A stretch of DNA of 14,254 nucleotides, taken from contig CANQGC010000048.1 of assembly GCA_947600345.1 (NCBI GenBank), forward strand, positions 1 to 14,254, read 5' to 3'. A model generated the notes under the pieces. The model was not told the DNA's origin. It searched no databases and saw only the letters and a program-made list of their open reading frames with translations. The stretch comes from an uncultured Clostridia bacterium. Its GTDB lineage: Bacteria > Bacillota > Clostridia > Christensenellales > Aristaeellaceae. Position numbers and translations under genes: made by a program. Below are positions 6,364-13,944 of this stretch, in pieces (positions within the stretch are counted from its first letter, which is position 1; every line of letters starts with the position of its first letter).

Positions 6364-7260
6364 ATGGACTTCCGGCACCTGGAGGCGTTTGTCGCCGTCG
6401 TGGACGAGGGCAGCTTCTCCAACGCGGCATCGCGGCTGCAGATATCCCAGTCGATGGTCACGGTCTACGTGCGCAACCTGGAGAGCGAGCTGGGCGTAAA
6501 GCTGCTCAACCGCACCACGCGCAGCATGGAGCTGAGCCCCGACGGCCAGACCTACTACTACTACGCCCGCCAGATCCTCAAGCTCAACCGGGACAGCATG
6601 TTCGCGCTGAGCCGCGCGGACTCCGGGGAGCGCACGGTGAACATCGTCGCCACGCCCTACACCAGCCGCTACTACCTCTCCGGCAAGATCGCGGAGTTCG
6701 AGCGCGCGCACCCGGACGTGGGCTTCCAGATCACGGTCTGCTACAATTCGGAGATCGCGCCCAAGCTGCGCGCCGGCGGTTTCCAGTTCGCCTTCAGCAA
6801 CACCAAGATCATGGACTCGGAGTACGCCGTGCACAAGTACAGCTCCGCCGGGCTGGTCATCATCACGCCCAACGTGGAGCGCTTCCGGGCGCTGCGGGGA
6901 AGGCCCTTCCCCAACGAGCTCTTCGGCACCGAGCGGCTCATCACCCGCAGCTCAAACTCGGCGCTGCAGCAGGAATTCCTGCGCTGGGTGAAGCGGCAGC
7001 TGCCGGACGTGAAGCTCCAGATCGCCGCCGCCATCGACGATACGGAGACCATCAAGCAGCTGGTGGCCGACGGCATCGGCATCGCGGTGCTCTCCGAGGT
7101 GGCGGTGCAGGAGATGGTGCGCGACGGCCGCCTGCTGTCCTTCCCGCTGGAGGGCATCATGCGCCAGCAGCTCTACTTCGTCAGCAAGAAGAAGCACCTC
7201 TCCCCCGTGCAGGAGGAATTCCGCGCCTTCATACTCGACGGCGCGGAGCGAAAGGAATAG
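6364..7260 (+). CDS. LysR-family transcriptional regulator
   Basis: A 298-residue protein of normal LysR length. The winged helix-turn-helix fills residues 1-60 (MDFRHLEAFVAVVDEGSFSN, then AASRLQISQSMVTVYVRNLE and LGVKLLNRTTRSMELSPDG), followed by the linker helix with a YYYYARQIL run. Residues about 95-290 are the effector-binding domain, with the IKQLVADGIGIAVLSEVAV stretch typical of the second subdomain. LysR proteins are usually tetramers that respond to a small metabolite and often control the divergently transcribed neighbour, here the repeat-protein gene at 5330-6136. The effector cannot be told. ATG 6364 is chosen for its ribosome site (GAGGTGG) and because it starts exactly at the conserved MDFRHLEAF. 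Confidence 0.93.
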   Translation: MDFRHLEAFVAVVDEGSFSNAASRLQISQSMVTVYVRNLESELGVKLLNRTTRSMELSPDGQTYYYYARQILKLNRDSMFALSRADSGERTVNIVATPYTSRYYLSGKIAEFERAHPDVGFQITVCYNSEIAPKLRAGGFQFAFSNTKIMDSEYAVHKYSSAGLVIITPNVERFRALRGRPFPNELFGTERLITRSSNSALQQEFLRWVKRQLPDVKLQIAAAIDDTETIKQLVADGIGIAVLSEVAVQEMVRDGRLLSFPLEGIMRQQLYFVSKKKHLSPVQEEFRAFILDGAERKE

Positions 7261-7301
7261 CCGGCCGGCGAAAGCGCCGGGGCGGCAACGGAAGCAAAGT
7301 A

Positions 7302-7344
7302 CGCGGACTCCCGGACCCTGCACGCCAGGGCCCGGGAGTCCGCG
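7302..7344. terminator. Shared hairpin between convergent LysR and ABC genes
   Basis: Outer stem of 13 bp (7302-7314 with 7332-7344), one A/C mismatch, then inner stem CCCTG/CAGGG (7316-7320, 7326-7330) and a 5-nt loop. A smaller hairpin CCGGCG/CGCCGG lies at 7265-7280, right after the LysR stop. No strong U-run follows on either strand, but the position suits 3'-end formation for both genes. Confidence 0.6.
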
Positions 7345-7381
7345 CATTGATTTCGCCGCGCTTCATTGGGATTCCAAGCCG

Positions 7382-8614
7382 CTAAGTCAGATCCGCCCTC
7401 CGGTACGTCCGGTACAGCAGCGGCGGGAGGGCCAGCGCCAGCGCGCCGTAGAGCGCGAACAGCAGCGGCGCGGAGGGCACGACCCTGCCCGCCAGGCGGT
7501 AGAGGTAGTTGAACGCCGAGAGCGTGGTGTCCATGTCCAGCAGGGCGTAGGGCATGAGGCCCACGACCTTGTCCACGCTCGCGCTGCTCAGGTTCAATAG
7601 CAGCGACGGCGCGAAGAGCAGCGCGAACGGCACCATCGCCGCCAGCGCCGTGGAGCGCGCCTTCGCCGACACCCACATCGCCGCGAGCAGGATCACCAGC
7701 CCACCCAGGTAGCCGCCCAGCGCGATCAGCCCATACTTCTGCAGATTCGTGATGCCGTAGAAGCACTTCCAGCCCTCGAAGCTCGCCTGCACCGGGCAGC
7801 GCGCGCCGTCCGCGCCGAAGCAGAGCAGCACGATGGCGGTGAACAGCCCCACCAGCGCCCAGTAGACCAGCGTGACGATGGCGATCCCCGCACCCACCTT
7901 CGCCCGCACCGCCCGGCTCCGGCCCAGCTTCGACGAGAACAGCACCGCGTCCGCGCGCTGCTGGAACTCCCCGGCGAATATGCCCGCCACCAGGTAGCCC
8001 AGCACCAGCAGCGCGATCATCTGAATCGTCGGCAGGTAGCGGAACAGCCGCGTCCAGCCGAGCGCATAGTCGTATTCCATCGGCGCCTCCAGCGCCTCGT
8101 AGCGCGCGATCAGGAAGTCCTTCTCCGGCTGGGAGAAGAGCTCCGCGCCCTCCTCTGCCAGCCAATCCTTCAGCAGCCTGACGCGGTTCGGATAGAAGTC
8201 CGGCGCGTCGTCCGGAGTGAGGCGGTCGGCGCGGCAGGCGTCGAAGCTGCGGAAGCCCTCGGCGAAGGCGCAGTTGAGCAGCTCGCGGATGGGCTCGAAG
8301 CCCTGCCGCCAGCCGTAGGCGATGTTGCTCACGCGCCAGTCCTCGGACTGCGCCTCGGGCGTGGCGGCGATTCTGGCGTTCTCCGCGATCACCGCGCGCA
8401 GCTTCGCCTCGTCCAGCGGCCCGGCCCACTCCCTCTGCGCGGCGCGCAGCCTGCGAATCGCCGCGAAGCCGCGCTCCTCCACGCCCGCCTCGTTCACCCA
8501 GGGCACGCTGCGCACCGCCAGTATGGATGCGCCCACCAGCAGCGCCGCCAGTATCGCCAGTGCAATCCGGCCTCCCGCCCGGCCGAACACCTTCTTCAGC
8601 TCATAGCGCAGCAT
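7382..8614 (-). CDS. ABC-2 type transporter permease
   Basis: A 410-residue membrane protein starting MLRYELKKVFGR, the usual cytoplasmic opening of ABC-2 permeases, with a first helix near 16-36. A large polar loop (about 37-190) should lie outside. Five or so helices follow, including IQMIALLVLGYLVAGIFAGE (about 193-215) then FQQRADAVLFSSKLGRSRAV, a signature of the family (ABC-2 proteins have an E-x-x-x-R/G coupling region here). It pairs with the ATPase encoded just upstream; their genes overlap by 14 bp. The substrate is unknown: such systems export peptides, lipids or antibiotics, or serve resistance to them. Ends the four-gene reverse operon. Confidence 0.85.
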   Translation of the reverse strand: MLRYELKKVFGRAGGRIALAILAALLVGASILAVRSVPWVNEAGVEERGFAAIRRLRAAQREWAGPLDEAKLRAVIAENARIAATPEAQSEDWRVSNIAYGWRQGFEPIRELLNCAFAEGFRSFDACRADRLTPDDAPDFYPNRVRLLKDWLAEEGAELFSQPEKDFLIARYEALEAPMEYDYALGWTRLFRYLPTIQMIALLVLGYLVAGIFAGEFQQRADAVLFSSKLGRSRAVRAKVGAGIAIVTLVYWALVGLFTAIVLLCFGADGARCPVQASFEGWKCFYGITNLQKYGLIALGGYLGGLVILLAAMWVSAKARSTALAAMVPFALLFAPSLLLNLSSASVDKVVGLMPYALLDMDTTLSAFNYLYRLAGRVVPSAPLLFALYGALALALPPLLYRTYRRADLT

Positions 8615-9488
8615 CCTCGCCGTCCCCCTTCTCCCCGAAGTAGTGCAGGAACACGTCCTCCAGCGTGGCTTCCTCCGGCACGGCGCCGGGCAGCGGCTGC
8701 TCCGGCGCGAGCACGCGCAGCTCCGCGCCGCCGGGCGTGGTGCGAACGTTCGACACGCGGTACTCTCGCAGGCAGCGCTCGAGCTCCGCCCGCCCCACCT
8801 GGCAGCGCCAGACCTTCTCGGGCAGCGCCCGGGTCAGCTCCTCCGGCGCGCCGCGGAGCAGTATGCGCCCGTCCTTCATCAGCAGAATCTGGTTCGCGAT
8901 GCAGGCCACGTCGCTGACGATGTGGGTGGAGAGCAGCACGATCCGCTCCCCCGCCAGCTCGCTGATGAGGTTGCGGAAGCGGATGCGCTCGCCGGGGTCG
9001 AGCCCGGCGGTGGGCTCGTCCAACACCAGGATGCGCGGGTCGTTGAGCATCGCCTGGGCGATGCCCACCCGCCGCCTCATGCCGCCGGAGAGCTTCCGCA
9101 TCTTGCGCCCCCGGTACTTCTCCAGCCCCAGCGCGCGCAAGAGCTCCCCCGACCGCGCCCGCGCCGCCGCCGGGCGCAGGCCCTTGATGCTGGCCACGTA
9201 GCCCAGGTAGTCGTCCACGCTGAATTCCGGGTAGAAGCCGAAGTCCTGGGGCAGGTAGCCCAGTATGGCCCGATACTCCGCGTCCAGCGCGAAGATGTCC
9301 CTCCCGTTCCAGCTGATCGCCCCGGACGTGGGCCGCAGCAGCGTGCAGAGCATGCGCATCAGCGTGGTCTTGCCCGCGCCGTTCACGCCCAGCAGGCCGT
9401 AGACGCCCTCCGTCAGCGCGCAGCTCACGCCGTCCACGGCGGCGGTCTCCCGAAAGCGCTTCGTCAGGTTCTCAAGCTTCAGTTCCAT
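8601..9488 (-). CDS. ABC transporter ATP-binding protein
   Basis: A 295-residue ATPase with the full set of motifs: Walker A GVNGAGKTT (34-42), Q-loop Q81, signature LSGGM (133-137), Walker B ILVLDEP with D157 and E158, and switch His189 (LLSTH). Residues about 210-295 form a small accessory domain, ending near LEDVFLHYFGE as in BcrA/CcmA-type exporter ATPases. The start ATG 9488 is in the frame of a longer open stretch; MELKLENLTKRF is the normal N-terminus and a purine-rich GGGAGGGGAGAG precedes it. Its gene overlaps the upstream membrane gene by 10 bp and the permease by 14 bp. Confidence 0.93.
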   Translation of the reverse strand: MELKLENLTKRFRETAAVDGVSCALTEGVYGLLGVNGAGKTTLMRMLCTLLRPTSGAISWNGRDIFALDAEYRAILGYLPQDFGFYPEFSVDDYLGYVASIKGLRPAAARARSGELLRALGLEKYRGRKMRKLSGGMRRRVGIAQAMLNDPRILVLDEPTAGLDPGERIRFRNLISELAGERIVLLSTHIVSDVACIANQILLMKDGRILLRGAPEELTRALPEKVWRCQVGRAELERCLREYRVSNVRTTPGGAELRVLAPEQPLPGAVPEEATLEDVFLHYFGEKGDGEDAAL

Positions 9489-10252
9489 TCCGCTCTCCCC
9501 TCCCATCTCTCCGGATTCTCCCGGCACAGCTTCGCCGCGCCGCGCAGAAGCCACAGCGCCGATGCCGCCAGCAGCGCGCACCACGCGGGCTCGGAGATTC
9601 GCTCGTACAGCTCCTGATCCAGCACCACCAGCACCCAGACCGCGATCCAGAGCCCGCAGAGCAGCGCCGCCATGCCCTCCGAGCAGAAGCGGCGCGCCCG
9701 CAGCGCGGCGAAGCAGATGCAGCCGGTGACGTTCAGCGGCACGAAGAACTGCACGATCAGCGCGCCCAGCTCCACCCGCGCGCCCAGCGATGCCGCCGCG
9801 AAGAACAGGCTCAGCCAGACCAGATCCACCATGCCGAACAGCAGCAGCCGCGCGGCGTAGACCTGCCGCAGCGAGAAGCGGCTCGCCCGCTCCACCTCCG
9901 TCGCGCCGCAGCTTCGGTTCCTCCAGAGCTCCGGCAGCGCCAGCATGCCGAAAGCCGGGGCCAGCACGCCCACGCAGCGCCGGGCGGAGTCCGCGCGCGC
10001 CCCGAAGCGCAGCGCCAGCCAGAGCAGCAGCAGCGCCGCGCCCTGCAAGAGCCACCAGCGCTTGCGCACGTAGCCCGCCTGCTGCCACACGAACTCCCAG
10101 CCCTTCAGCGGCAGCCGCGCCTCGTGGGCGCGGTAGGCGGCGAGGCTCCGATCCACGGTCTCGCGGACGCGCGCCGCGTCGCAGCCGCCCGCCTGCGCAC
10201 CCTGCGCGAAGGCGCGGCGGATCTCGGCGTCCATCTTCCGGTTCACGCTCAT
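9479..10252 (-). CDS. Six-helix membrane protein, possible anti-sigma factor
   Basis: A 257-residue protein of no family I recognise. Residues 1-65 are soluble and charged, with a helix around 6-18 (MDAEIRRAFAQ). Six hydrophobic helices follow, near 66-83, 91-108, 133-155, 162-184, 194-212 and 223-241. It sits between an ECF sigma gene (4-bp overlap ATGA) and an ABC ATPase gene (10-bp overlap). That place is where anti-sigma factors occur, and a cytoplasmic N-terminus on a membrane domain would fit. No zinc-binding HxxxCxxC anti-sigma motif is visible, so the role is inference. It could instead be a third ABC component. ATG 10252 relies on coupling; its AAGGAGG is very close, so GTG 10246 is an alternative start. 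Confidence 0.7.
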   Translation of the reverse strand: MSVNRKMDAEIRRAFAQGAQAGGCDAARVRETVDRSLAAYRAHEARLPLKGWEFVWQQAGYVRKRWWLLQGAALLLLWLALRFGARADSARRCVGVLAPAFGMLALPELWRNRSCGATEVERASRFSLRQVYAARLLLFGMVDLVWLSLFFAAASLGARVELGALIVQFFVPLNVTGCICFAALRARRFCSEGMAALLCGLWIAVWVLVVLDQELYERISEPAWCALLAASALWLLRGAAKLCRENPERWEGRAEWN

Positions 10253-10749
10253 TCCTCCTTCAGCAGCTCCATCAATCGCTCCCGCGCCCGGCGCACGCGG
10301 TACTTGACCAGCGGAAGCCCAACGCCCAGTATCCGCGCCACCTCCCGCTGCCTCAGCCCCTGGGCGAAGTACAGCAGCGCGACCTCCCGCAGCTCCGGCG
10401 GCAGTGAATCCAGCGCCCGGCCCAGGTCCACGCGAAGCTCCGCGCCGGCGTCCTCGCACGGCGGCAGCGGCACCTCCGCCACGGGCAGCTCCCGGTTCCG
10501 GCGCGCCAGGTCCCGGCAGACGTTCCCGGCGACGGCGTAGAGGTAGTTCCGCGCCCTGCCGCAGTGGCGGTAGCGGTCGAAGGAAGCGAAGAAGCGCGCG
10601 AATGTCTCCTGGGCGGCGTCCTCGGCGAGGCCGGGCGCGCGCAGGCGGCAGTAGCGCAGAATCGCCGGATAGTGCTCCCGGACGAAGCGCTCCACCGCCG
10701 CCTCATCCCCGGCGCGCATCCGCAGGATCAAGAGAAAGTCTCCATCCAC
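10249..10749 (-). CDS. ECF-type RNA polymerase sigma factor
   Basis: A 166-residue sigma-70 protein with only regions 2 and 4. Region 2 covers about 20-84 (FVREHYPAILRYCRLR, then LAEDAAQETFARFFASF and an NYLYAVAGNVCRDLARR helix). Region 4 covers about 108-164 (LDSLPPELREVALLYFAQGL, a helix-turn-helix around REVARILGVGLPLVKYRVRRAR). It should direct RNA polymerase to a small regulon, most likely including its own operon. The start is GTG 10749, with GGGGG 7 nt upstream; no in-frame ATG occurs before residue 11. The downstream membrane protein overlaps by ATGA and may hold it inactive. Confidence 0.93.
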   Translation of the reverse strand: MDGDFLLILRMRAGDEAAVERFVREHYPAILRYCRLRAPGLAEDAAQETFARFFASFDRYRHCGRARNYLYAVAGNVCRDLARRNRELPVAEVPLPPCEDAGAELRVDLGRALDSLPPELREVALLYFAQGLRQREVARILGVGLPLVKYRVRRARERLMELLKEE

Positions 10750-10781
10750 GCGCCCGCCCCCTTCACTTTGTATAACGCTTA

Positions 10782-10805
10782 GACGCGGCGGAGGGATAGT
10801 CTGTT
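10782..10805 (-). promoter_or_regulatory. Candidate ECF-type promoter of the sigma operon
   Basis: Reading the reverse strand, AAC (complement of 10803-10805) is followed after 17 bp by CGTC (complement of 10782-10785). ECF sigma factors such as SigW/SigX use an AAC -35 and a CGT(A/C) -10 with 16-17 bp between. It lies about 33 nt upstream of the sigma start. The motif is short and could occur by chance. Confidence 0.45.
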
Positions 10806-10845
10806 GCGAAAATTAACCAAAGCGCCGCGTTCCCGGGAAAAGCGC

Positions 10846-10874
10846 TTGAATTTCCCGGCGGTTTTCGATATAAT
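10846..10874 (+). promoter_or_regulatory. Promoter of the MntA-like gene
   Basis: TTGAAT (10846-10851, four of six), 17-bp spacer, TATAAT (10869-10874, perfect). The leader to ATG 10906 is about 25 nt. TTCCCGG occurs on both sides of the -35 (10830-10836 and 10852-10858, 22 bp apart), and the first lies in the palindrome TTCCCGGGAA. Confidence 0.65.
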
Positions 10875-10905
10875 GAAGGTAACGAAACAGTAGAGGAGGG
10901 GTTTC

Positions 10906-11193
10906 ATGCGCAGCCTGAACGAGATTCGCAGCGCGGTGCGCGCGGCGGCGCCGCTGTACTCCGTGAAGCGCGCGGAGCTCTTCGGCTCCTACGCAAACGG
11001 CACCGCGAGCGAGAAGAGCGACGTCGATCTGCTGGTGGAGTTCGCCGAATCCCCCGTCTCGCTCTTCGATATCTGCGGTTTGCAAGAGACGCTGTCCGAA
11101 ATGCTGCAGTTGGACGTGGACGTGGTGGAATCCCCGCTGCGCGCGGACAGCGATCTGGCCATCGAACGGAGGTTGTGCGTCTATGGAGCGTAG
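10906..11193 (+). CDS. MntA-type nucleotidyltransferase antitoxin
   Basis: A 95-residue minimal nucleotidyltransferase. The signature GS-x10-D-x-D is exact: G27-S28, then D39 and D41, with a third acidic strand at D70/D72. In HepT-MntA systems the MntA protein adds AMP to the HEPN toxin HepT and silences it. The partner gene starts at 11183, overlapping the end of this one, which is the normal arrangement, but the partner is broken. A very good ribosome site (GAGGAGGGG) precedes the ATG. All visible motifs are intact, so this antitoxin may still be made without its toxin. I infer the pair from motif and context. Confidence 0.8.
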   Translation: MRSLNEIRSAVRAAAPLYSVKRAELFGSYANGTASEKSDVDLLVEFAESPVSLFDICGLQETLSEMLQLDVDVVESPLRADSDLAIERRLCVYGA

Positions 11194-11318
11194 CGCGCGC
11201 GACGCCGCACTTCGCAGAAAGATTCTCGGCGAAATCGCGGACATCGAGGCCTTCACCGCCGAAATGGGATGTGCCCGAATTGAAGCGCATGCTGCTGGAG
11301 CATCCCGTCGAAGACTGA
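11183..11318 (+). pseudogene. HepT/HEPN (DUF86) toxin remnant with internal deletion
   Basis: The first 28 codons (MERSARDAALRRKILGEIAD, then IEAFTAEM) match the start of DUF86 HEPN proteins. From 11268, one frame over, DVPELKRMLLEHPVED ends at TGA 11316-11318 and matches the usual C-terminus of the same family (D-x-P-E-L-K-R). Intact DUF86 proteins have about 105-120 residues, so roughly 60-70 codons are missing at a junction near 11267. The lost part would carry the RX4-6H catalytic motif. The original frame instead runs on to 11371 without meaning. Confidence 0.75.
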
Positions 11319-11324
11319 ACCCTA

Positions 11325-11354
11325 CGCCGCGTCGAAAGCGCGGCGCTCTTTTTT
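11325..11354 (+). terminator. Terminator after the MntA/HepT remnant
   Basis: Stem CGCCGCG (11325-11331) / CGCGGCG (11339-11345) with a 7-nt loop, followed by CTCTTTTTT: a standard intrinsic terminator. Confidence 0.85.
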
Positions 11355-11464
11355 GCATACCCCTTTATTAATTATAAATTTCCTCTCCCTCCTTCCAACC
11401 TCCCGCCCCTCCCCTGCATCCAATGGACAAGGGCCCTGACAAAACGATTCTTGGGAGGTCATCT

Positions 11465-13726
11465 ATGAGAATTCAACGCATACTTTCACTTCTCCTGGCG
11501 GCGCTTCTGCTGCTCGCGCCGAGGGCGCTGGCGGCGGAGGGCGACGCGAACCTTCTGCGCGACGACGCCTTCTTTCAGGAGCACAGCGGCTCGCCCTACG
11601 GCGGCTGCGCCGCGGGCGGCGCGATCTACCTGTACACCGACAGTCAGATCTACGTCTGGCATCCGGACGACGCGCAGCCCGCCGCCGTCGACTACGCGCT
11701 GCCCGGCGACGACCGCGAGGAGCGCGCCATCGCGCGGCTGTTCCCCGTGGACGATCAGCTCTTCGCCCTCTGCACAGTCGACGGCTACGAGGGCGGCGAA
11801 GCCCTGGGGCTGACCAAGCTCGAGATTCGCGCGGTGAACGTGGACGGCGGCGCCGTCTCCTTCGGCGAGGCGGCGGAGCTCGACGCCGGGCCGCTCACCG
11901 CCGACTACGGCGGCGGCCCCGAGCTCTGCTACCTCCAGGGCGCGGCCGCCGCGGGCGGGAAGCTCTACCTGGACGCCTGGATCGACGGCCAGGGGCGCAG
12001 GCTCTGCGCTCAATCTCTGGACGGCGGCGCGGGCGAGTTCCTGGACGTGGAGAACCTGGCGGGGATCGCCGCCTGCGGCGACCAGCTGCTGGTCGAAACC
12101 TTCGAAGCGGGCCGCGCGGAGTTCCTGCTGCTCGACCCGGAATCGGGCAGCCTGACCCCCGCCTGCGCGCCGCTGGAGCGGGACAGCGCCCTGGACGGCC
12201 TGGCATACAGCGCGGAGAGCGGGCGGCTGTTCTACCTGGACGGGGGCTACGTGATGGCGGCGGAGGGCTTCGACTTCGATGCCGCCCGGCCCGTGGCCGA
12301 GCTCATGACCCGCGACTCGGACCAGAGCGCGAGCTTCCTGCTGCCCGGCGACCGCTACGTCTGCATCGGAAGCTACGGCGGCATCAGCATGCGCGCCACC
12401 GACGGCGAATTGCCAGAGACGCAAATCGTCGTCCAGGGCGGCGGGCTGTTCCAGCCGATGATCGACGCCTACTACGACTTCAACGCCGGCCACAGCGACG
12501 CCATGGCCGTGCTCCGCGAGGACTACAGCGACGATGCCGCCGTGCTCAACGACATCATGAGCCGGGACGACAGCGTGGACGTGCGCATCACGATGGCCAG
12601 CGACGAGCTCTACGAGGCCTTGCGCGAGCGCGGCTACCTGGCCCCGCTGGACGACGCGGGCGTCGCGGAGGAGGTCTCCTGTATGTACCCGGCGGTGCAG
12701 GAGGCGCTCAAGCTGGACGGCAAGATCGTGGCGATGCCGGTGTACGTGGGCGGTTGGACGATGGGCTTCGACGCCGAGGGCTTCGCGAAGCTGGGCATCG
12801 ACGACATGCCGGACAGCTGGCCGGAGTTCCTGGACCTGCTGCCCACGCTGCCCGAGCTCCTGCCCGAGGACGGCAGCGTGCGCGTATTCCCCGACTACAA
12901 CACCCAGGTGCAGATTCGCACGGAGCTGGTGGGCCAGCTGCTGGACAGCTGGCTGCTCCACCTGCGCAAGAGCGGCGAGGAGCTCCGCTACGACGACCCG
13001 ACGCTGGCGGAGCTGCTGGACGAGATCATGGCGCTCGACCTGGACGCGCTGGGCGTGAGCCCGGGCAGCGAGGGCGAGGAGTACTACGCCATCGCCGTAT
13101 CCGACGGCCTGACCTCCGGCGAGCGGAGCTACACGCTGGTGAACACCAACGTGGACTGCACGCTCACCGGCCTGGGCTACAACATGCCCGCGATGCTCTC
13201 CATCGTCCCCGGCGAGGAGGCGCCGCTGCCGCTGGATCTGGCGGTGGTGTTCGTCAATCCCTTCTCGAGGCACATCGAGCTGGCACAGGAGTACGCCGCC
13301 CTCGCCTGCAAGCATCTGGACGAGTACGACCGCTACAGTCTGGACCCGAGCCTGAGCGAGCCGGTGCCGCGCCCCGAGTACGAGCGCTGGGTGGCGGAGG
13401 CGCAGGCGCGGCTGGACGCGGCGAAGCAGAAGCTGGAGGGCGCCGACGAGGCGGACGCGCCACGCTGGGAAAATGAAATCGCGCAGGCCGAGAAGGAGAT
13501 CGCGGACCTGGAGCTGAACCGCTGGAAGATTTCGCCGGAGAAGATCGAGTGGTACCGCGCCCACGGCGAGCGGCTGATGGTGCGGGAATACAGCTACGTG
13601 GACGTCACCCGCACCGACGGCGAGTTCTCCGACCTGGTGCAGCAGTTCATGGCCGGAAGGATGGACGCCTCCGGTTTCCTGCGGGAGATCGACCGCCGAG
13701 TGCAGATGCGAAGGAAGGAGGGCTGA
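11465..13726 (+). CDS. Exported solute-binding-like protein with large N-terminal domain
   Basis: A 753-residue protein. An export signal (MRIQR, leucine-rich core, cleavage probably after ALA) has no lipobox cysteine. Residues about 30-315 are rich in short strands with repeated YLDG/YLD and GDQL-type turns, which suggests a beta-propeller; this is inference. From about 318 (TQIVVQGGGLFQPMIDAYYD) it looks like an extracellular solute-binding protein family 1 domain: SRDDSVDVRI, LAPLDDA, AMPVYVGGWTMGFD and LPTLPELL-type motifs. A charged helix around 640-690 (ARLDAAKQKLEG, then EIAQAEKEIADLELNRWK) looks like a coiled coil. No permease or ATPase gene adjoins it, so it may be a sensor or a binding protein for a distant transporter. 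ATG 11465 has GGGAGG 6 nt upstream. Confidence 0.75.
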   Translation: MRIQRILSLLLAALLLLAPRALAAEGDANLLRDDAFFQEHSGSPYGGCAAGGAIYLYTDSQIYVWHPDDAQPAAVDYALPGDDREERAIARLFPVDDQLFALCTVDGYEGGEALGLTKLEIRAVNVDGGAVSFGEAAELDAGPLTADYGGGPELCYLQGAAAAGGKLYLDAWIDGQGRRLCAQSLDGGAGEFLDVENLAGIAACGDQLLVETFEAGRAEFLLLDPESGSLTPACAPLERDSALDGLAYSAESGRLFYLDGGYVMAAEGFDFDAARPVAELMTRDSDQSASFLLPGDRYVCIGSYGGISMRATDGELPETQIVVQGGGLFQPMIDAYYDFNAGHSDAMAVLREDYSDDAAVLNDIMSRDDSVDVRITMASDELYEALRERGYLAPLDDAGVAEEVSCMYPAVQEALKLDGKIVAMPVYVGGWTMGFDAEGFAKLGIDDMPDSWPEFLDLLPTLPELLPEDGSVRVFPDYNTQVQIRTELVGQLLDSWLLHLRKSGEELRYDDPTLAELLDEIMALDLDALGVSPGSEGEEYYAIAVSDGLTSGERSYTLVNTNVDCTLTGLGYNMPAMLSIVPGEEAPLPLDLAVVFVNPFSRHIELAQEYAALACKHLDEYDRYSLDPSLSEPVPRPEYERWVAEAQARLDAAKQKLEGADEADAPRWENEIAQAEKEIADLELNRWKISPEKIEWYRAHGERLMVREYSYVDVTRTDGEFSDLVQQFMAGRMDASGFLREIDRRVQMRRKEG

Positions 13727-13756
13727 TCGGATCCGGCCGCCGCGCGGCGGCGGATG

Positions 13757-13784
13757 AGGGCGCGGGCCGCTTTGCCCGCGCCCT
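13757..13784 (+). terminator. Hairpin after the solute-binding-like gene
   Basis: Perfect 11-bp stem AGGGCGCGGGC (13757-13767) / GCCCGCGCCCT (13774-13784), 6-nt loop. No U-run follows. A GC palindrome (CCGCCGCGCGGCGG, 13738-13751) sits just before it. Confidence 0.6.
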
Positions 13785-13855
13785 TCGCGCGCTGGAGGCG
13801 TCCGCGCCCTCCCGTGCCCGGCCTCGCCTTCCGCCGGCAAAGGCCCGGCTGGGGA

Positions 13856-13885
13856 TGGACAAGCGCGGGCAAACTATGCTATAAT
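13856..13885 (+). promoter_or_regulatory. Promoter of the pyrophosphatase gene
   Basis: TGGACA (13856-13861), 18-bp spacer, TATAAT (13880-13885, perfect), with an extended -10 TGC directly before it. The leader to ATG 13945 is about 53 nt. Confidence 0.8.
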
Positions 13886-13944
13886 CGTTCTATCCAATGG
13901 GCTATTTTGCCGCGCGGCAGCGCGGCCAGTGCGAGGGGATAACT

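Noticed and set aside
11183..11371. A 62-codon frame as an intact small gene
   Set aside because: Residues after 28 are out of frame with the recognisable HEPN C-terminus, and the frame ends beyond the terminator. It is better read as a toxin remnant.
11353..11378. AT-rich tract with TATAAA as a promoter for the solute-binding-like gene
   Set aside because: The only -35-like box (TTGCAT) is 14 bp away and overlaps the terminator T-run, so spacing and position are poor. The rest of 11355-11452 shows nothing clear.
11486..13840. Reverse open frame of 784 codons opposite the solute-binding-like gene
   Set aside because: The forward gene has an export signal, a ribosome site and family motifs. 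The reverse product is low-complexity His/Val/Arg sequence.
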